A stretch of DNA of 13,977 bases from Thermoleophilia bacterium UBA5186. GTDB taxonomy: Bacteria > Actinomycetota > Thermoleophilia > Gaiellales > Gaiellaceae. Under the pieces are notes generated by a model. That model worked only from the letters and a program-made list of their open reading frames with translations. It ran no database searches and was not told the DNA's origin. The position numbers and the translations under genes are program-made. Shown in pieces: positions 1-7,241 of the stretch (position 1 is the stretch's first letter; every line of letters begins with the position of its first letter). The stretch lies in NCBI GenBank assembly GCA_002413095.1, contig DHWI01000019.1:1-13977 (forward strand). The letters are read 5' to 3'.

Positions 1-8
1 CACCCCAC

Positions 9-34
9 GCTCGTCGAGTTTCAAAACGGCGAGC
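9..34 (-). terminator. weak terminator-like hairpin after the small membrane gene
   Basis: GCTCGTC at 9-15 can pair with GGCGAGC at 28-34 (one G-T wobble) across a 12-nt loop. It starts 6 nt after the stop codon (40-42) of the minus-strand gene. There is no T tract, so the assignment rests on position and stem only. Confidence 0.3.
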
Positions 35-39
35 TAGAG

Positions 40-372
40 CTAGGTGGGACGAGCGGTTCGCTCAGTTCGCCGCCCGCGGAAAAGGAAGATCCCGAGCGCC
101 GCGAGGCCGACCAATCCAAGAATCAGGAACGGAATCTGGATAATCCAGTCGGTTGTCGTGTGCCGCTTAAACGTCGGCCAGGCGACCACCTCAACAAACA
201 CGAGTGTACCGACGAGAATGACGCCGGAGCGACCTCCTCTTCGCATCAACAGCGCTCCAGCCGCGAAGAGAACAGCGAAGATGACTCCGAACCAGCCGAC
301 GTCGATCGAGTCCAGCGCCTCGCCGATTGCGAACAAAACGGCGACCGCGAGAAGTGTCCTTCGTGCGGTCAT
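40..372 (-). CDS. small multi-span membrane protein, unknown function
   Basis: This encodes about 110 residues, almost entirely hydrophobic. Stretches near residues 5-18, 23-40, 46-62 and 72-97 could be three or four membrane spans, and the tail is short and arginine-rich (RGRRTERTARP). I chose ATG at 372 because the longer frame starts at a TTG (408) with no ribosome site and adds only a polar leader. I do not recognise a family; the hydrophobic pattern resembles many small actinobacterial SPW/DUF-type membrane proteins, but no motif supports a name. It lies 238 bp beyond the end of the left redox operon on the same strand. No gene or clear terminator is visible in that gap, so it could be transcribed by read-through or independently. 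Confidence 0.6.
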   Translation of the reverse strand: MTARRTLLAVAVLFAIGEALDSIDVGWFGVIFAVLFAAGALLMRRGGRSGVILVGTLVFVEVVAWPTFKRHTTTDWIIQIPFLILGLVGLAALGIFLFRGRRTERTARPT

Positions 373-610
373 GGACTCACGATCAACTGAACGCCACGGC
401 GCTGTCAAGCCCTTGCGCTCGGTCGTTCCACGCCGGACAGGTGGCGCATGCCAACGCCCCAGGGGACATTCCTGAACACTGGCCCACGCCAGTCGTAGCC
501 GGGGAAGCAGCCTCGGTCATCTTGATTCCGGACTTGCGCGCGAGCGCGTCTTCCGTAGGAACTACCAGCTGCAGTCTGCGTAGTCGACCCCAACAATGGC
601 GATCTCGTCC

Positions 611-1588
611 TTAGGCGTGCGACGTGATCGTCCCGGCCGCGATCTCTGAGCTTCCGCTGTCTTGCCATTGCGCGGTGACGTAGCGGCGCCCCCCGCTCGC
701 GAGCCGGCAGATCGCGCTGAAACCGAGCGCGTGTACGGCGGTCACGCTGCCAGTGCAACGTAGGCCGCTCGGCAGGTACTCCATCTGGAACGAGGTGCGA
801 AGGACTCGCCTCGGTGCGATGAGCAGATCGGCCCGGACGAGCACGCGCTGTGTGCCCTGTCCCTCGCCGGCCAACGACACGATGCCACGCGTCACCCCGG
901 ACAGGCGCGCGATCTGCCCGGTGAGCGGCTCGCTGAACGCGACGGCGTTCCACGGTTTCGGCTTGAAGCTCAGCGGGCCGGCGCCCAGGCCGACGACGAG
1001 TGTCGCGACGGCCGCGGCAGCGACCCCGGCCAGCGGCAGCGCACGGCGGACGGCGATCCGCACTCGCAGGAGCCGCCAGACGAGCACCGCGCCGACCGAC
1101 GCCGCCGCCAGCGCGAAGATCGCGAGCGCCCAGGGTGCGCTGCGATCGGTTCCGCTGCCGACGCCGTGCAGCGTCGCAGCACTCCAGACGGCGAAGTTGA
1201 GATAGTGGGCACGGCGCCAGAAGCGATACGGCAGCCTGCGGCGGTAATGGTTGGTGACGGCGAGCGCGAGCAAGAGTTCCGCCGCGACGATGCCGGGCGC
1301 GACCCACAGCGGCCGGTAACGAGACAGGAACGGAACGACGAGCGAGCCAATCGAGAACGGCAGCCAGGCATCGATCGCGATCGTGAACACGTGGATCACA
1401 ACGAAGCTGCCGGCGAGCAGCCCGACGAAGCGGTGGACGTCCTCGACGACGAAGCGCGGCCAACGCGGGAACGTCTTCTTGCCGGCCATCGTCAGCCCGA
1501 GCAGGACGGCAACGGTGACGAGCAGGTAGGCCGCGATTCCGGCGGAGCGGGCGACGTACCAGTCGAGCGGGCTCGAGGTCAGATGCAC
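611..1588 (-). CDS. ferric-reductase-like di-heme transmembrane protein with external C-terminal domain (FRT1)
   Basis: This 325-aa protein has six hydrophobic spans (about 15-34, 54-73, 93-112, 128-146, 152-172, 183-203). It has two histidine pairs, H52-x13-H66 and H128-x12-H141, the spacing used by NOX/ferric reductases to hold two b hemes across the membrane. The cytosolic FAD/NAD(P)H domain of those enzymes is absent. About 120 residues follow TM6 instead, a beta-rich stretch also found in the paralogue at 8164-9258. Positively charged loops 1-2, 3-4 and 5-6 place both ends outside the cytoplasm. I chose the GTG at 1588: it overlaps the ApbE stop by 10 nt, has GGGAG 5 nt upstream, and aligns with the paralogue's start. 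ATG at 1618 is the alternative. It is last in the left operon. Inferred role: electron transfer across the membrane, with electrons supplied by another protein. Confidence 0.85.
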   Translation of the reverse strand: MHLTSSPLDWYVARSAGIAAYLLVTVAVLLGLTMAGKKTFPRWPRFVVEDVHRFVGLLAGSFVVIHVFTIAIDAWLPFSIGSLVVPFLSRYRPLWVAPGIVAAELLLALAVTNHYRRRLPYRFWRRAHYLNFAVWSAATLHGVGSGTDRSAPWALAIFALAAASVGAVLVWRLLRVRIAVRRALPLAGVAAAAVATLVVGLGAGPLSFKPKPWNAVAFSEPLTGQIARLSGVTRGIVSLAGEGQGTQRVLVRADLLIAPRRVLRTSFQMEYLPSGLRCTGSVTAVHALGFSAICRLASGGRRYVTAQWQDSGSSEIAAGTITSHA

Positions 1589-2442
1589 TGCCGCTCCCGC
1601 TCGAGGCTGCGTCGCCATGCATCGTTGAGTCGCACCGCGCCGTTCGGCGTCACGAACCGGGCTGGGATGCCGCGCGCATCGAGCCACGCCGGACCAGACT
1701 CCGCGCGGAGGAAGCCGACCTTCGCGGCGACGTCGGCGCCGGCGCATGTCGCGGCGCAGGCGGTGACGTATCGCCACGGGGAGCGCGCGGGCCTGCCGCT
1801 GCGGGGATCGATCAGGTGGTGCTGAAGCTCGCCGCCACGCGTCCAGTTGCGGCGGTCGGTACCGCTGGTCGCGAGCGCGCCGCGTTCGAGCCGCACCGTT
1901 CCTCCCTGTGGCAGCGAGACGTCCACGCCACCGCGGGTGGCGAGGTCGCCGCCGGCGGATACCCAACCGGTATCGCCGATCAGTGCGAGCGCATCGTCGA
2001 CGGTCGCGCCCTTGACGACACCGTTGAGATCGAGCTCGACACCGGCCGGAACGAAGAGATGGCGGCCGATCAGGCCGACGCCGCGCCAGCGCCCTCGCGG
2101 CCCCGCCGGCGGCGCGCGCCCGTCGTCGCGCAGCAATGCCAGGTCGGCGTCGTAGCCGGCGGCGACGAGCGCCGCACCGAGCGTCGGGTCGACGAGACCG
2201 TCGCTCTCCACCGCGGCGTCGAGCGCGGTGCGAAGCATCGTCTCGAACTCGTGCGACGCGTGCACCGGCCGACCCGCGGAGGCGTTGACACGGTTTAGCT
2301 CGCTGCCGGGGATGAAGCGGCTGAACGTTCGCTCTCGCTCCCGGAACAGCTGCTCGACGGCGCGGGCTGCGGCCGCTGAAGCGGCGCCGAGCACGACCTC
2401 GCATCCCATCGCGTGGAACCGCTGCGTCTCCCGATCACTCAC
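1579..2442 (-). CDS. apbE: FAD:protein FMN transferase, ApbE family (copy 1)
   Basis: This 287-aa protein is a normal length for ApbE without a signal peptide. The family moves FMN from FAD onto a Ser/Thr of a target protein, using Mg2+. Visible motifs are HAMGCEV at 10-16, FSRFIPGSELNRVN at 40-53, the substrate loop ELDLNGVVKGAT at 136-147, SAGGDLATRGG at 162-172, ATSG at 191-194 and HHLIDPRSGRPA at 208-219. The C-terminal metal region reads TCAGADVAAK: the usual Asp is kept (D237), but the Thr normally four residues later is Lys (K241). The start is GTG, sharing GTGA with the stop of the preceding gene. No target with an FMN_bind domain is encoded in the window. Without an export signal it probably acts in the cytoplasm, or on a protein before export (inference). 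Confidence 0.92.
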   Translation of the reverse strand: MSDRETQRFHAMGCEVVLGAASAAAARAVEQLFRERERTFSRFIPGSELNRVNASAGRPVHASHEFETMLRTALDAAVESDGLVDPTLGAALVAAGYDADLALLRDDGRAPPAGPRGRWRGVGLIGRHLFVPAGVELDLNGVVKGATVDDALALIGDTGWVSAGGDLATRGGVDVSLPQGGTVRLERGALATSGTDRRNWTRGGELQHHLIDPRSGRPARSPWRYVTACAATCAGADVAAKVGFLRAESGPAWLDARGIPARFVTPNGAVRLNDAWRRSLERERQCI

Positions 2443-2777
2443 GAGGTGCTCGTGGTCGCGTCGGGCGGCGCCGTCGCCGGGGCGATGATGCCCGCCTGGA
2501 GCAGGTTGCGGCGCACGACCTGGTACAGCGGTTGCGGGATCGACAGAGCCCGCACCGGATGCTTGGTGTGTCCGGCATAGGTGACCCGCGCGAGCACCAT
2601 CCAGAGTCCGAAGCCAACCGCTGCGGCGCCGCCGAGCACCATCTTGGCGAGCTGTCCACGGCGCCGCGCGGGACGCAAACGCTGTTCAGCCACCGCGCTC
2701 TCCTCTGCGGCGACGACCTCCACATGCAACGCCCGCGCCCTGCGCCGCTTCGCGGCCGACCGTTTCGACCGGCTCAT
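2439..2777 (-). CDS. small single-span membrane protein of redox module 1
   Basis: This 112-aa protein starts with a very basic N-terminus (KRRRARA), then a charged segment, then one membrane span (about 46-63). After the span comes an outward segment containing AGHTKHP, and the tail is rich in Ala, Pro, Thr and Ser. The start is the ATG at 2777, which shares ATGA with the stop of the upstream gene; the ATG three codons earlier is less likely. It in turn overlaps the ApbE gene by 4 nt. I do not recognise the family. The right operon has a protein of similar size and layout (6882-7241), also directly before an ApbE gene. The two show little sequence similarity by eye but occupy the same place, so a role as partner or FMN acceptor is possible and unproven. 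Confidence 0.75.
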   Translation of the reverse strand: MSRSKRSAAKRRRARALHVEVVAAEESAVAEQRLRPARRRGQLAKMVLGGAAAVGFGLWMVLARVTYAGHTKHPVRALSIPQPLYQVVRRNLLQAGIIAPATAPPDATTSTS

Positions 2778-3487
2778 GCCATCCAAACCCAGCCGTGAAG
2801 CGCGGCCGGCGGACGAACTGGGGGACCGATCTCTTGATGGTGCCCATGGTCGACCCCGATCCAGTGCAGCCAGGGACGCGCGAGCGGCAGTGTCGCGATC
2901 GCGAGCGTCACCCCCGCGACCAGCGCGCCGGCGACGAGCAGCTGGCGCAACGAAACACCCGAACCACGCGCCACGCGAGTGAAGTCGGCACGGACGAGCT
3001 GCGGGAGGCGAGCGACGTATGCGAGCACGTGGGCCGACATCGAGACGAACCAGACCAGGAAGCTGGCCTTGTGGATGGCGAGCACGATCCCGCCGCCGGG
3101 TCCGACGACGAGCAGCGCAACCCCGCTGGCGAAGAGGCCGAGCGTGGAGGCGACGAGGAATGGCGCCACCAGCATCCGCATCAGCAGGGCCGGCGGCCCT
3201 TCGCGCCGGTAGGCCGCGTCACGTGCGTAGTAGCGCCCGAAGCGGTAGCCGGTGCTCGCCAGCTTCAGCGCCACCGGTGGGATCAGCAGCATGCCGAGGA
3301 AGACGTGGAGCGAGAGCAACGGCCGCAGCGCAAGCAGCGTTGCGCCCTCGGCTGCGAGCAGCACGAGCAGCACGAGGGCCGTCGTCGCTGTCAGCCGGCG
3401 GTTGCCGTCGGTGCCGCCGACGAGCAGGCGGCCGAGCAGCGTCCGCAGCCGCACCGGACGCCAGGCGATGCCCTGTCGCGCTTCCAC
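2774..3487 (-). CDS. membrane protein with cytochrome-b-like histidines
   Basis: This 237-aa protein has about five membrane spans (32-54, 58-76, 104-127, 136-158, 181-203). H61 lies in the second span; H139 and H153 are 13 residues apart in the fourth. This resembles small b-type cytochrome membrane proteins (cytochrome b561 or DUF4405 type), which hold heme between transmembrane histidines. The C-terminal tail is histidine-rich (HWIGVDHGHHQ, about 208-218) and could bind metal or heme. The start is GTG at 3487, exactly 21 nt after the CTCAT operator element and without a clear ribosome site. It is the first gene of the left operon and overlaps the next by 4 nt. Heme binding is inferred from the histidines and from the company of FRT and ApbE genes; no peptide motif settles the family. 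Confidence 0.75.
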   Translation of the reverse strand: MEARQGIAWRPVRLRTLLGRLLVGGTDGNRRLTATTALVLLVLLAAEGATLLALRPLLSLHVFLGMLLIPPVALKLASTGYRFGRYYARDAAYRREGPPALLMRMLVAPFLVASTLGLFASGVALLVVGPGGGIVLAIHKASFLVWFVSMSAHVLAYVARLPQLVRADFTRVARGSGVSLRQLLVAGALVAGVTLAIATLPLARPWLHWIGVDHGHHQEIGPPVRPPAALHGWVWMA

Positions 3488-3508
3488 CCCGGGAAGTGCA
3501 GCAGACGA

Positions 3509-3526
3509 AGATGAGGCGGCAATGAG
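3509..3526 (-). promoter_or_regulatory. tandem CTCAT operator of the left operon
   Basis: Read on the minus strand this is CTCATTGCCGCCTCATCT, two CTCAT half-sites 11 bp apart. It ends 21 nt before the GTG at 3487. The same element appears at 3542-3559 and 6835-6852. An 11-bp tandem repeat is typical of OmpR-family regulators, and such a regulator is encoded at 3581. With its mirror copy at 3542-3559 it forms 8-bp palindromic arms (AGATGAGG / CCTCATCT). Confidence 0.7.
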
Positions 3527-3541
3527 AAACCGCCGTCCCGT

Positions 3542-3559
3542 CTCATCCGTCCCTCATCT
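3542..3559 (+). promoter_or_regulatory. tandem CTCAT operator of the regulator operon
   Basis: The sequence CTCATCCGTCCCTCATCT has two CTCAT half-sites 11 bp apart and ends 21 nt before the regulator ATG at 3581. That is exactly the spacing of the mirror-image copy to the divergent gene. This suggests autoregulation by the adjacent OmpR-type protein. The short distance to the start codon implies either a leaderless or near-leaderless transcript, or repression. Confidence 0.7.
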
Positions 3560-3580
3560 GCGGCCAGGAACAATGCGCTC

Positions 3581-4255
3581 ATGCGCGTTCTGGTGGTCGA
3601 GGACGAGACGAAGCTCGCGCGCCTGCTCGCGCGTGGCCTCAGCGAGGAGGGGCATGTCGCCGACGTCGCCGGCCGCGGCGAGGACGCGCTCTGGATGGCG
3701 AAGGCGGCGCCCTACGACGCGATCATCTTGGACGTGATGCTGCCGGGCCTGGACGGGTTCGCGACCTGTCGCGAGCTGCGCGCGAACGAGGTCTGGGCGC
3801 CCGTCCTGTTCCTGACCGCGCGCGACGAGGTGGAGGATCGCGTGCGGGGTCTGGACACCGGCGGCGACGATTACCTCGTCAAGCCGTTCTCGTTCGCGGA
3901 GCTGTTGGCCCGGCTGCGGGCGCTCGTTCGCCGAACGCCGGGCGAACGGCCGACCGAGCTGGTCGTCGGGGACCTCCGGCTCGATCCGGCGGCGCATCGA
4001 GCCTGGCGCGGCGAGGTCGAGGTCGACCTCTCGGCGAAGGAATTCGCGCTGTTGCACCTCTTCATGCGACGCGCCGGCGAGACGCTCTCGCGCCAACGGT
4101 TGCTCGATGGCGTGTGGGACATGGCTTTCGACGGCCGCTCGAACGTGGTCGATGTCTACATCCGTTACCTGCGCGAGAAGATCGACCGGCCGTTCGGCCG
4201 TCACTCGCTCGAGACGATCCGAGGCGTCGGCTACAGACTGCGAGGAGACACGTGA
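3581..4255 (+). CDS. OmpR/PhoB-family response regulator
   Basis: This 224-aa protein has full family length. The receiver domain (1-about 115) shows acidic E7/D8, phospho-acceptor D51 in ILDVMLPGLDG, T79 and K101 in the KPF motif. The C-terminal winged helix (about 125-221) contains LSAKEFALL and ends in the typical ETIRGVGYRL. It is a DNA-binding transcription factor phosphorylated by the kinase encoded next. The start is ATG at 3581; AGGAA at 3566-3570 is a ribosome site at the long end of normal spacing. The gene overlaps the kinase gene by 4 nt (GTGA). The CTCAT-N6-CTCAT element in front of it and of both redox operons is the likely binding site, which makes it the probable master regulator of the cluster. 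The signal is unknown. Confidence 0.95.
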   Translation: MRVLVVEDETKLARLLARGLSEEGHVADVAGRGEDALWMAKAAPYDAIILDVMLPGLDGFATCRELRANEVWAPVLFLTARDEVEDRVRGLDTGGDDYLVKPFSFAELLARLRALVRRTPGERPTELVVGDLRLDPAAHRAWRGEVEVDLSAKEFALLHLFMRRAGETLSRQRLLDGVWDMAFDGRSNVVDVYIRYLREKIDRPFGRHSLETIRGVGYRLRGDT

Positions 4256-5661
4256 GAGCGCTGCCGATCCGTCTTCGGCTCACGCTCCCGTTCGCGCTGG
4301 CGATGGCGGTCGTCCTGGCGGCGATGGGCTTCTTCGTCTACCTGCGCGTCGGCCGCGCGTTGCTGACGTCGATCGACCAGAACCTGCGCGCCCAGGCGGG
4401 CGAGTCCGCGGGGCACCTCGAGCACGGCCGCAGCCTGCTCGACCGCGATGCTGCGAGCGGCGTGACCGCGGCGGAGCTCGTTGGCCCGGGCGGACGAGTG
4501 CTCGAGTCCGTTCCCGCGAAGCTGCCCCTGCTCTCGTCGGGGGCGACCCAAGCCCGTGTCCTCGATGGCAAGTCCGTCTGGTGGAGCACGAAGGTCCCCG
4601 GACGCAGCGACGACTGGCGGCTGCTCGCCGTTCCCGCGCACGCAAAAGGGCAGCGCGCCGTGCTGGTCGTCGCCCAGACGCTCGCGCCGCGCGAGGACGC
4701 GCTGCATCGTCTGGCCCGCGAACTGGTTCTCGGCGGGCCCGCGGCCCTCGCCCTCGCGATTCTTGCCGGTTACCTGCTCGCGGCCGCAGCGCTCCGTCCG
4801 GTCGAGGCGATGCGACGCCGGGCGGCGGCGATCACCGCCTCCACGACCGGCACGCGCCTGCCTGTTCCCTCCGCCCGCGACGAGATCTCGAAGCTCGCCG
4901 AGACCCTGAACGACATGCTCCAGCGTCTAGAGGCCGCGTTCGAGCACGAACGGCGTTTCGTCGCCGATGCGAGCCACGAGCTACGAACCCCGCTCGCGCT
5001 GCTGCGCACCGAGCTCGAGCTCGCCCTGCGCAGACCACGTTCGCAGAACGAGCTAGAGCAAGCGCTGCGCTCCGCGGCCGAAGAAACGGAACGGCTGACG
5101 AACCTCGCAGAGGAGCTGCTCCTGATCGCACGCTCCGATCAGGGCGGCTTGCCCGTCCGCCGCGAGCGGATCTCCACACTCGAACTCCTCGAAGGGGTCG
5201 CGGCTCGCTACGAAGCCAGGGCGCGCGAGCGCGGCCGGAGCCTCGTCGTCGCCAAGGAGACGGACGCGCCCGTGGAAGCCGATCCGGCACGGCTCGAGCA
5301 GGCACTCGGCAATCTCGTCGACAACGCGCTTGCATACGGCGACGGCGCCGTCGAGCTGTTCGTGCGCCGGAACGGCGATGGGATCGAACTCCATGTGGCC
5401 GATGCCGGCCCCGGATTCCCACCGGGCTTCGTGCCGCGGGCATTCGATCGGTTCAGCCGCGCCGACGAGGCGCGCAGCCCAGGCGGCGCCGGGCTCGGCC
5501 TGGCGATCGTCGAGCTGATCGCCCGCGCCCACGGTGGAAGCGCGGCGGTTGCAAACCGCGACGGCGCCGGCGCCGACGCTTGGATCACCCTGCCCCGCGC
5601 CGAGGAGCCGGGGATCGTCACCGCGCGCCGAGCTGATCCGATGCTCCGACGCTCGCTCTGA
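4252..5661 (+). CDS. membrane sensor histidine kinase
   Basis: This 469-aa protein has TM1 at about 10-31, an extracytoplasmic sensor of roughly 125 residues, TM2 at about 158-180 and a HAMP domain to about 230. The HisKA box has H242 in SHELRTP. The ATPase domain carries N358 (N box), D384 (DAGPGF) and the GAGLGLA loop at about 412-418. All catalytic elements are present. It should phosphorylate the regulator encoded upstream in response to something outside the membrane. The start is GTG at 4252, preceded by GAGGAG and overlapping the regulator stop by 4 nt. The sensor contains SGAT at 96-99, the tetrapeptide seen at ApbE flavinylation sites, although no FMN_bind domain surrounds it. The secreted Kelch protein follows at once (TGATG) and may be a sensing partner. 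Confidence 0.95.
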   Translation: MRALPIRLRLTLPFALAMAVVLAAMGFFVYLRVGRALLTSIDQNLRAQAGESAGHLEHGRSLLDRDAASGVTAAELVGPGGRVLESVPAKLPLLSSGATQARVLDGKSVWWSTKVPGRSDDWRLLAVPAHAKGQRAVLVVAQTLAPREDALHRLARELVLGGPAALALAILAGYLLAAAALRPVEAMRRRAAAITASTTGTRLPVPSARDEISKLAETLNDMLQRLEAAFEHERRFVADASHELRTPLALLRTELELALRRPRSQNELEQALRSAAEETERLTNLAEELLLIARSDQGGLPVRRERISTLELLEGVAARYEARARERGRSLVVAKETDAPVEADPARLEQALGNLVDNALAYGDGAVELFVRRNGDGIELHVADAGPGFPPGFVPRAFDRFSRADEARSPGGAGLGLAIVELIARAHGGSAAVANRDGAGADAWITLPRAEEPGIVTARRADPMLRRSL

Positions 5662-6602
5662 TGTTGCAGCCGCTCCTACACTCGCGGGCATACAGTCGGT
5701 GCCTCGCCGTCGCGCTGCTTGTGATCTCGCTGCCGGCGGCCGTGGCGGGCGCTGCGCAGAAGGCGTTCCGGCTGCCGGCGCCGCTCTACCGAACGGTCGC
5801 GGTGGCCACGACTGGCCGGATCTACGTGCTGGGCGGTCACGACAGCGCCGGCGGCACCATCAGCAACGTCTACGTCTTCGATCCAAGGAGTGGCGTCTCG
5901 CGACGCGCCGGGAGCTTGGCGTTGCCCACGCATGGCGCCGCGGCGGCAAACCTCGGCGGCCGCATCCTCGTCATCGGCGGCGCGGCGACGTCGGTGCACG
6001 ACGTGGTACAGCAGTTTTTCCCCGGCAGCCGCCGTGCGCGCGTGGTCGGCCTCATGCCGACCGTACGCGCCGATGTCACGGCCGCCGTCGTTGGCCGGCG
6101 CGCGATCCTTGTCGGCGGCTTCGACGGTGTCGGCCCACAGCGAGAGGTCTGGGCAACCGCGAACGGGAGGGACTTCCGCGTTGTCGCACACCTGCCGCAG
6201 CCGGTGCGCTACCCGGCGGTCGCTGCAGTCGGCAGCGCCGTCTACGTCTTCGGCGGCCTGATCACAGGCGGCGAGTACACCGGGACGTTCACGAGCGCGA
6301 TCCAGCGCATCTACCTGCCCACCGGCACGGCGCGGATCGTCGGCCATCTGCCGACGCCGCTCGCGCACGCGATGGCCGCCGTGGTGTCGGGCCGCGTCTA
6401 CGTGCTCGGCGGCTCGGCACCCGGCGGGCCGAGCGCCGCGATCCGCCGCTTCGACCCCGTCAGGAATCGGATCGCACTCGTCGGGCGGCTGCCGCATTCG
6501 CTGACCGACGCCGCGGTCGCGACGATCGGCCGGACGGTCTACTTGCTCGGCGGTATCTCACGCGAACCGCTCGCAACGATCATCGCCGTGCGCCCGCGAT
6601 GA
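5661..6602 (+). CDS. secreted six-blade Kelch-repeat protein
   Basis: This 313-aa protein has a likely signal peptide (basic start, hydrophobic 15-30, AGA-A region). Six Kelch-like repeats follow, marked by RIYVLGG, RILVIGG, RAILVGG, AVYVFGG, RVYVLGG and TVYLLGG. Six such strands predict a six-bladed beta-propeller, usually a binding rather than catalytic scaffold. Its ATG overlaps the kinase stop by one base (TGATG), so it is translated with the two-component system. That makes an accessory ligand-binding or signal-modulating role outside the membrane reasonable, but this is inference. No catalytic motif is visible. A hairpin 72 nt downstream probably ends the transcript. Confidence 0.88.
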   Translation: MLQPLLHSRAYSRCLAVALLVISLPAAVAGAAQKAFRLPAPLYRTVAVATTGRIYVLGGHDSAGGTISNVYVFDPRSGVSRRAGSLALPTHGAAAANLGGRILVIGGAATSVHDVVQQFFPGSRRARVVGLMPTVRADVTAAVVGRRAILVGGFDGVGPQREVWATANGRDFRVVAHLPQPVRYPAVAAVGSAVYVFGGLITGGEYTGTFTSAIQRIYLPTGTARIVGHLPTPLAHAMAAVVSGRVYVLGGSAPGGPSAAIRRFDPVRNRIALVGRLPHSLTDAAVATIGRTVYLLGGISREPLATIIAVRPR

Positions 6603-6674
6603 GCGCCCACACAAGGCGGGCGCGTCGGTTCATCCTCCCGGCTGCTCGCAGCCGCCGCGCGATCGCGATAAGAA

Positions 6675-6714
6675 GGTCGAAGCCCGCCGACCTTTCGGTT
6701 CTCGGGCTTCGACC
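6675..6714 (+). terminator. hairpin terminator after the regulator/Kelch operon
   Basis: A perfect 12-bp stem pairs GGTCGAAGCCCG (6675-6686) with CGGGCTTCGACC (6703-6714). An inner CCGA/TCGG helix lies within the loop, followed by a short CTTT. The U tract is poor, but the stem strength and position between two operons support termination or mRNA stabilisation. Confidence 0.6.
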
Positions 6715-6834
6715 CTTTGAACCTTCGCTAGTCGTCGCGATCCCCCTCAACCGGGAACCTGGCGAGGTAAGAGGGACGCAGCACCGCTCGCGCGAGCCGG
6801 CCGCATGGATCTCTTAATGTCGGTTTAGCCAGGC

Positions 6835-6852
6835 CTCATCGTCGTCTCATCT
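6835..6852 (+). promoter_or_regulatory. tandem CTCAT operator of the right redox operon
   Basis: The sequence CTCATCGTCGTCTCATCT has two CTCAT half-sites 11 bp apart. It matches the elements at 3509-3526 and 3542-3559 in both half-sites and the trailing CT. It lies 29 nt before the ATG at 6882, in the only AT-richer stretch of this intergenic region. It ties the right operon to the same regulator. Confidence 0.7.
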
Positions 6853-6881
6853 CGGGTTGGCAGGCTGGGTCGGGCCCAGAC

Positions 6882-7241
6882 ATGAACGACGGATACTCAC
6901 CCGAGCGCGCGGCGCTTGTCAGGGATGCCGCGCTGACGCGGCTGCGGCGGCTCACCGGCGGCATGATCGCCGTCGCCGTCGCGCTTTCCGGTGTGTTTGC
7001 AGGCATGGCCGCGAGTTCGACGCACGCGCGAAAGATCGTTCGGAGCCCGCGACGTGTTTTCCGATCAGTGACGATGCCCGCGCTGCCGCCCGCGCCGTCG
7101 GCGCCTGCCCAGGCCGTCCCGCCCTCGTCCGACGAGGGCTCTTCCTCATCGCCGATGCCGCAGTCGGCCGCACCGGCGCCGCCGGCGCAGGCTCCCGCAC
7201 CCGCGTCGGCGCCGCCTGTCGTCGTAAGCGGCGGTTCGTGA
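6882..7241 (+). CDS. small single-span membrane protein of redox module 2, Pro/Ala-rich tail
   Basis: This 119-aa protein has a charged N-terminus, one membrane span (about 26-46) and a tail from about residue 62 that is mostly Pro, Ala and Ser, ending in VVVSGGS. The tail looks like a disordered linker outside the membrane. I do not recognise a family. It stands directly before ApbE copy 2 (4-nt GTGA overlap), just as the 112-aa protein stands before copy 1, so it is the positional counterpart of that protein. A role as scaffold, anchor or FMN acceptor is possible. No ribosome site is obvious ahead of the ATG, and it is the first gene after the CTCAT operator. Confidence 0.7.
   Translation: MNDGYSPERAALVRDAALTRLRRLTGGMIAVAVALSGVFAGMAASSTHARKIVRSPRRVFRSVTMPALPPAPSAPAQAVPPSSDEGSSSSPMPQSAAPAPPAQAPAPASAPPVVVSGGS

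Noticed and set aside
478..493. ACTGG/CCAGT hairpin as terminator of the left operon
   Set aside because: It is a 5-bp stem with no T tract, 118 bp beyond the stop; too weak to call.
405..1622. Long minus-strand open frame (405 aa) overlapping FRT1
   Set aside because: It is very arginine-rich and has no domain resemblance; it is a high-GC shadow of the di-heme membrane protein, which has clear spans and motifs in another frame.
4107..5636. Long plus-strand open frame of 509 aa over the kinase gene
   Set aside because: It is an Arg/Ala/Pro-rich shadow frame; the kinase frame has all catalytic boxes.
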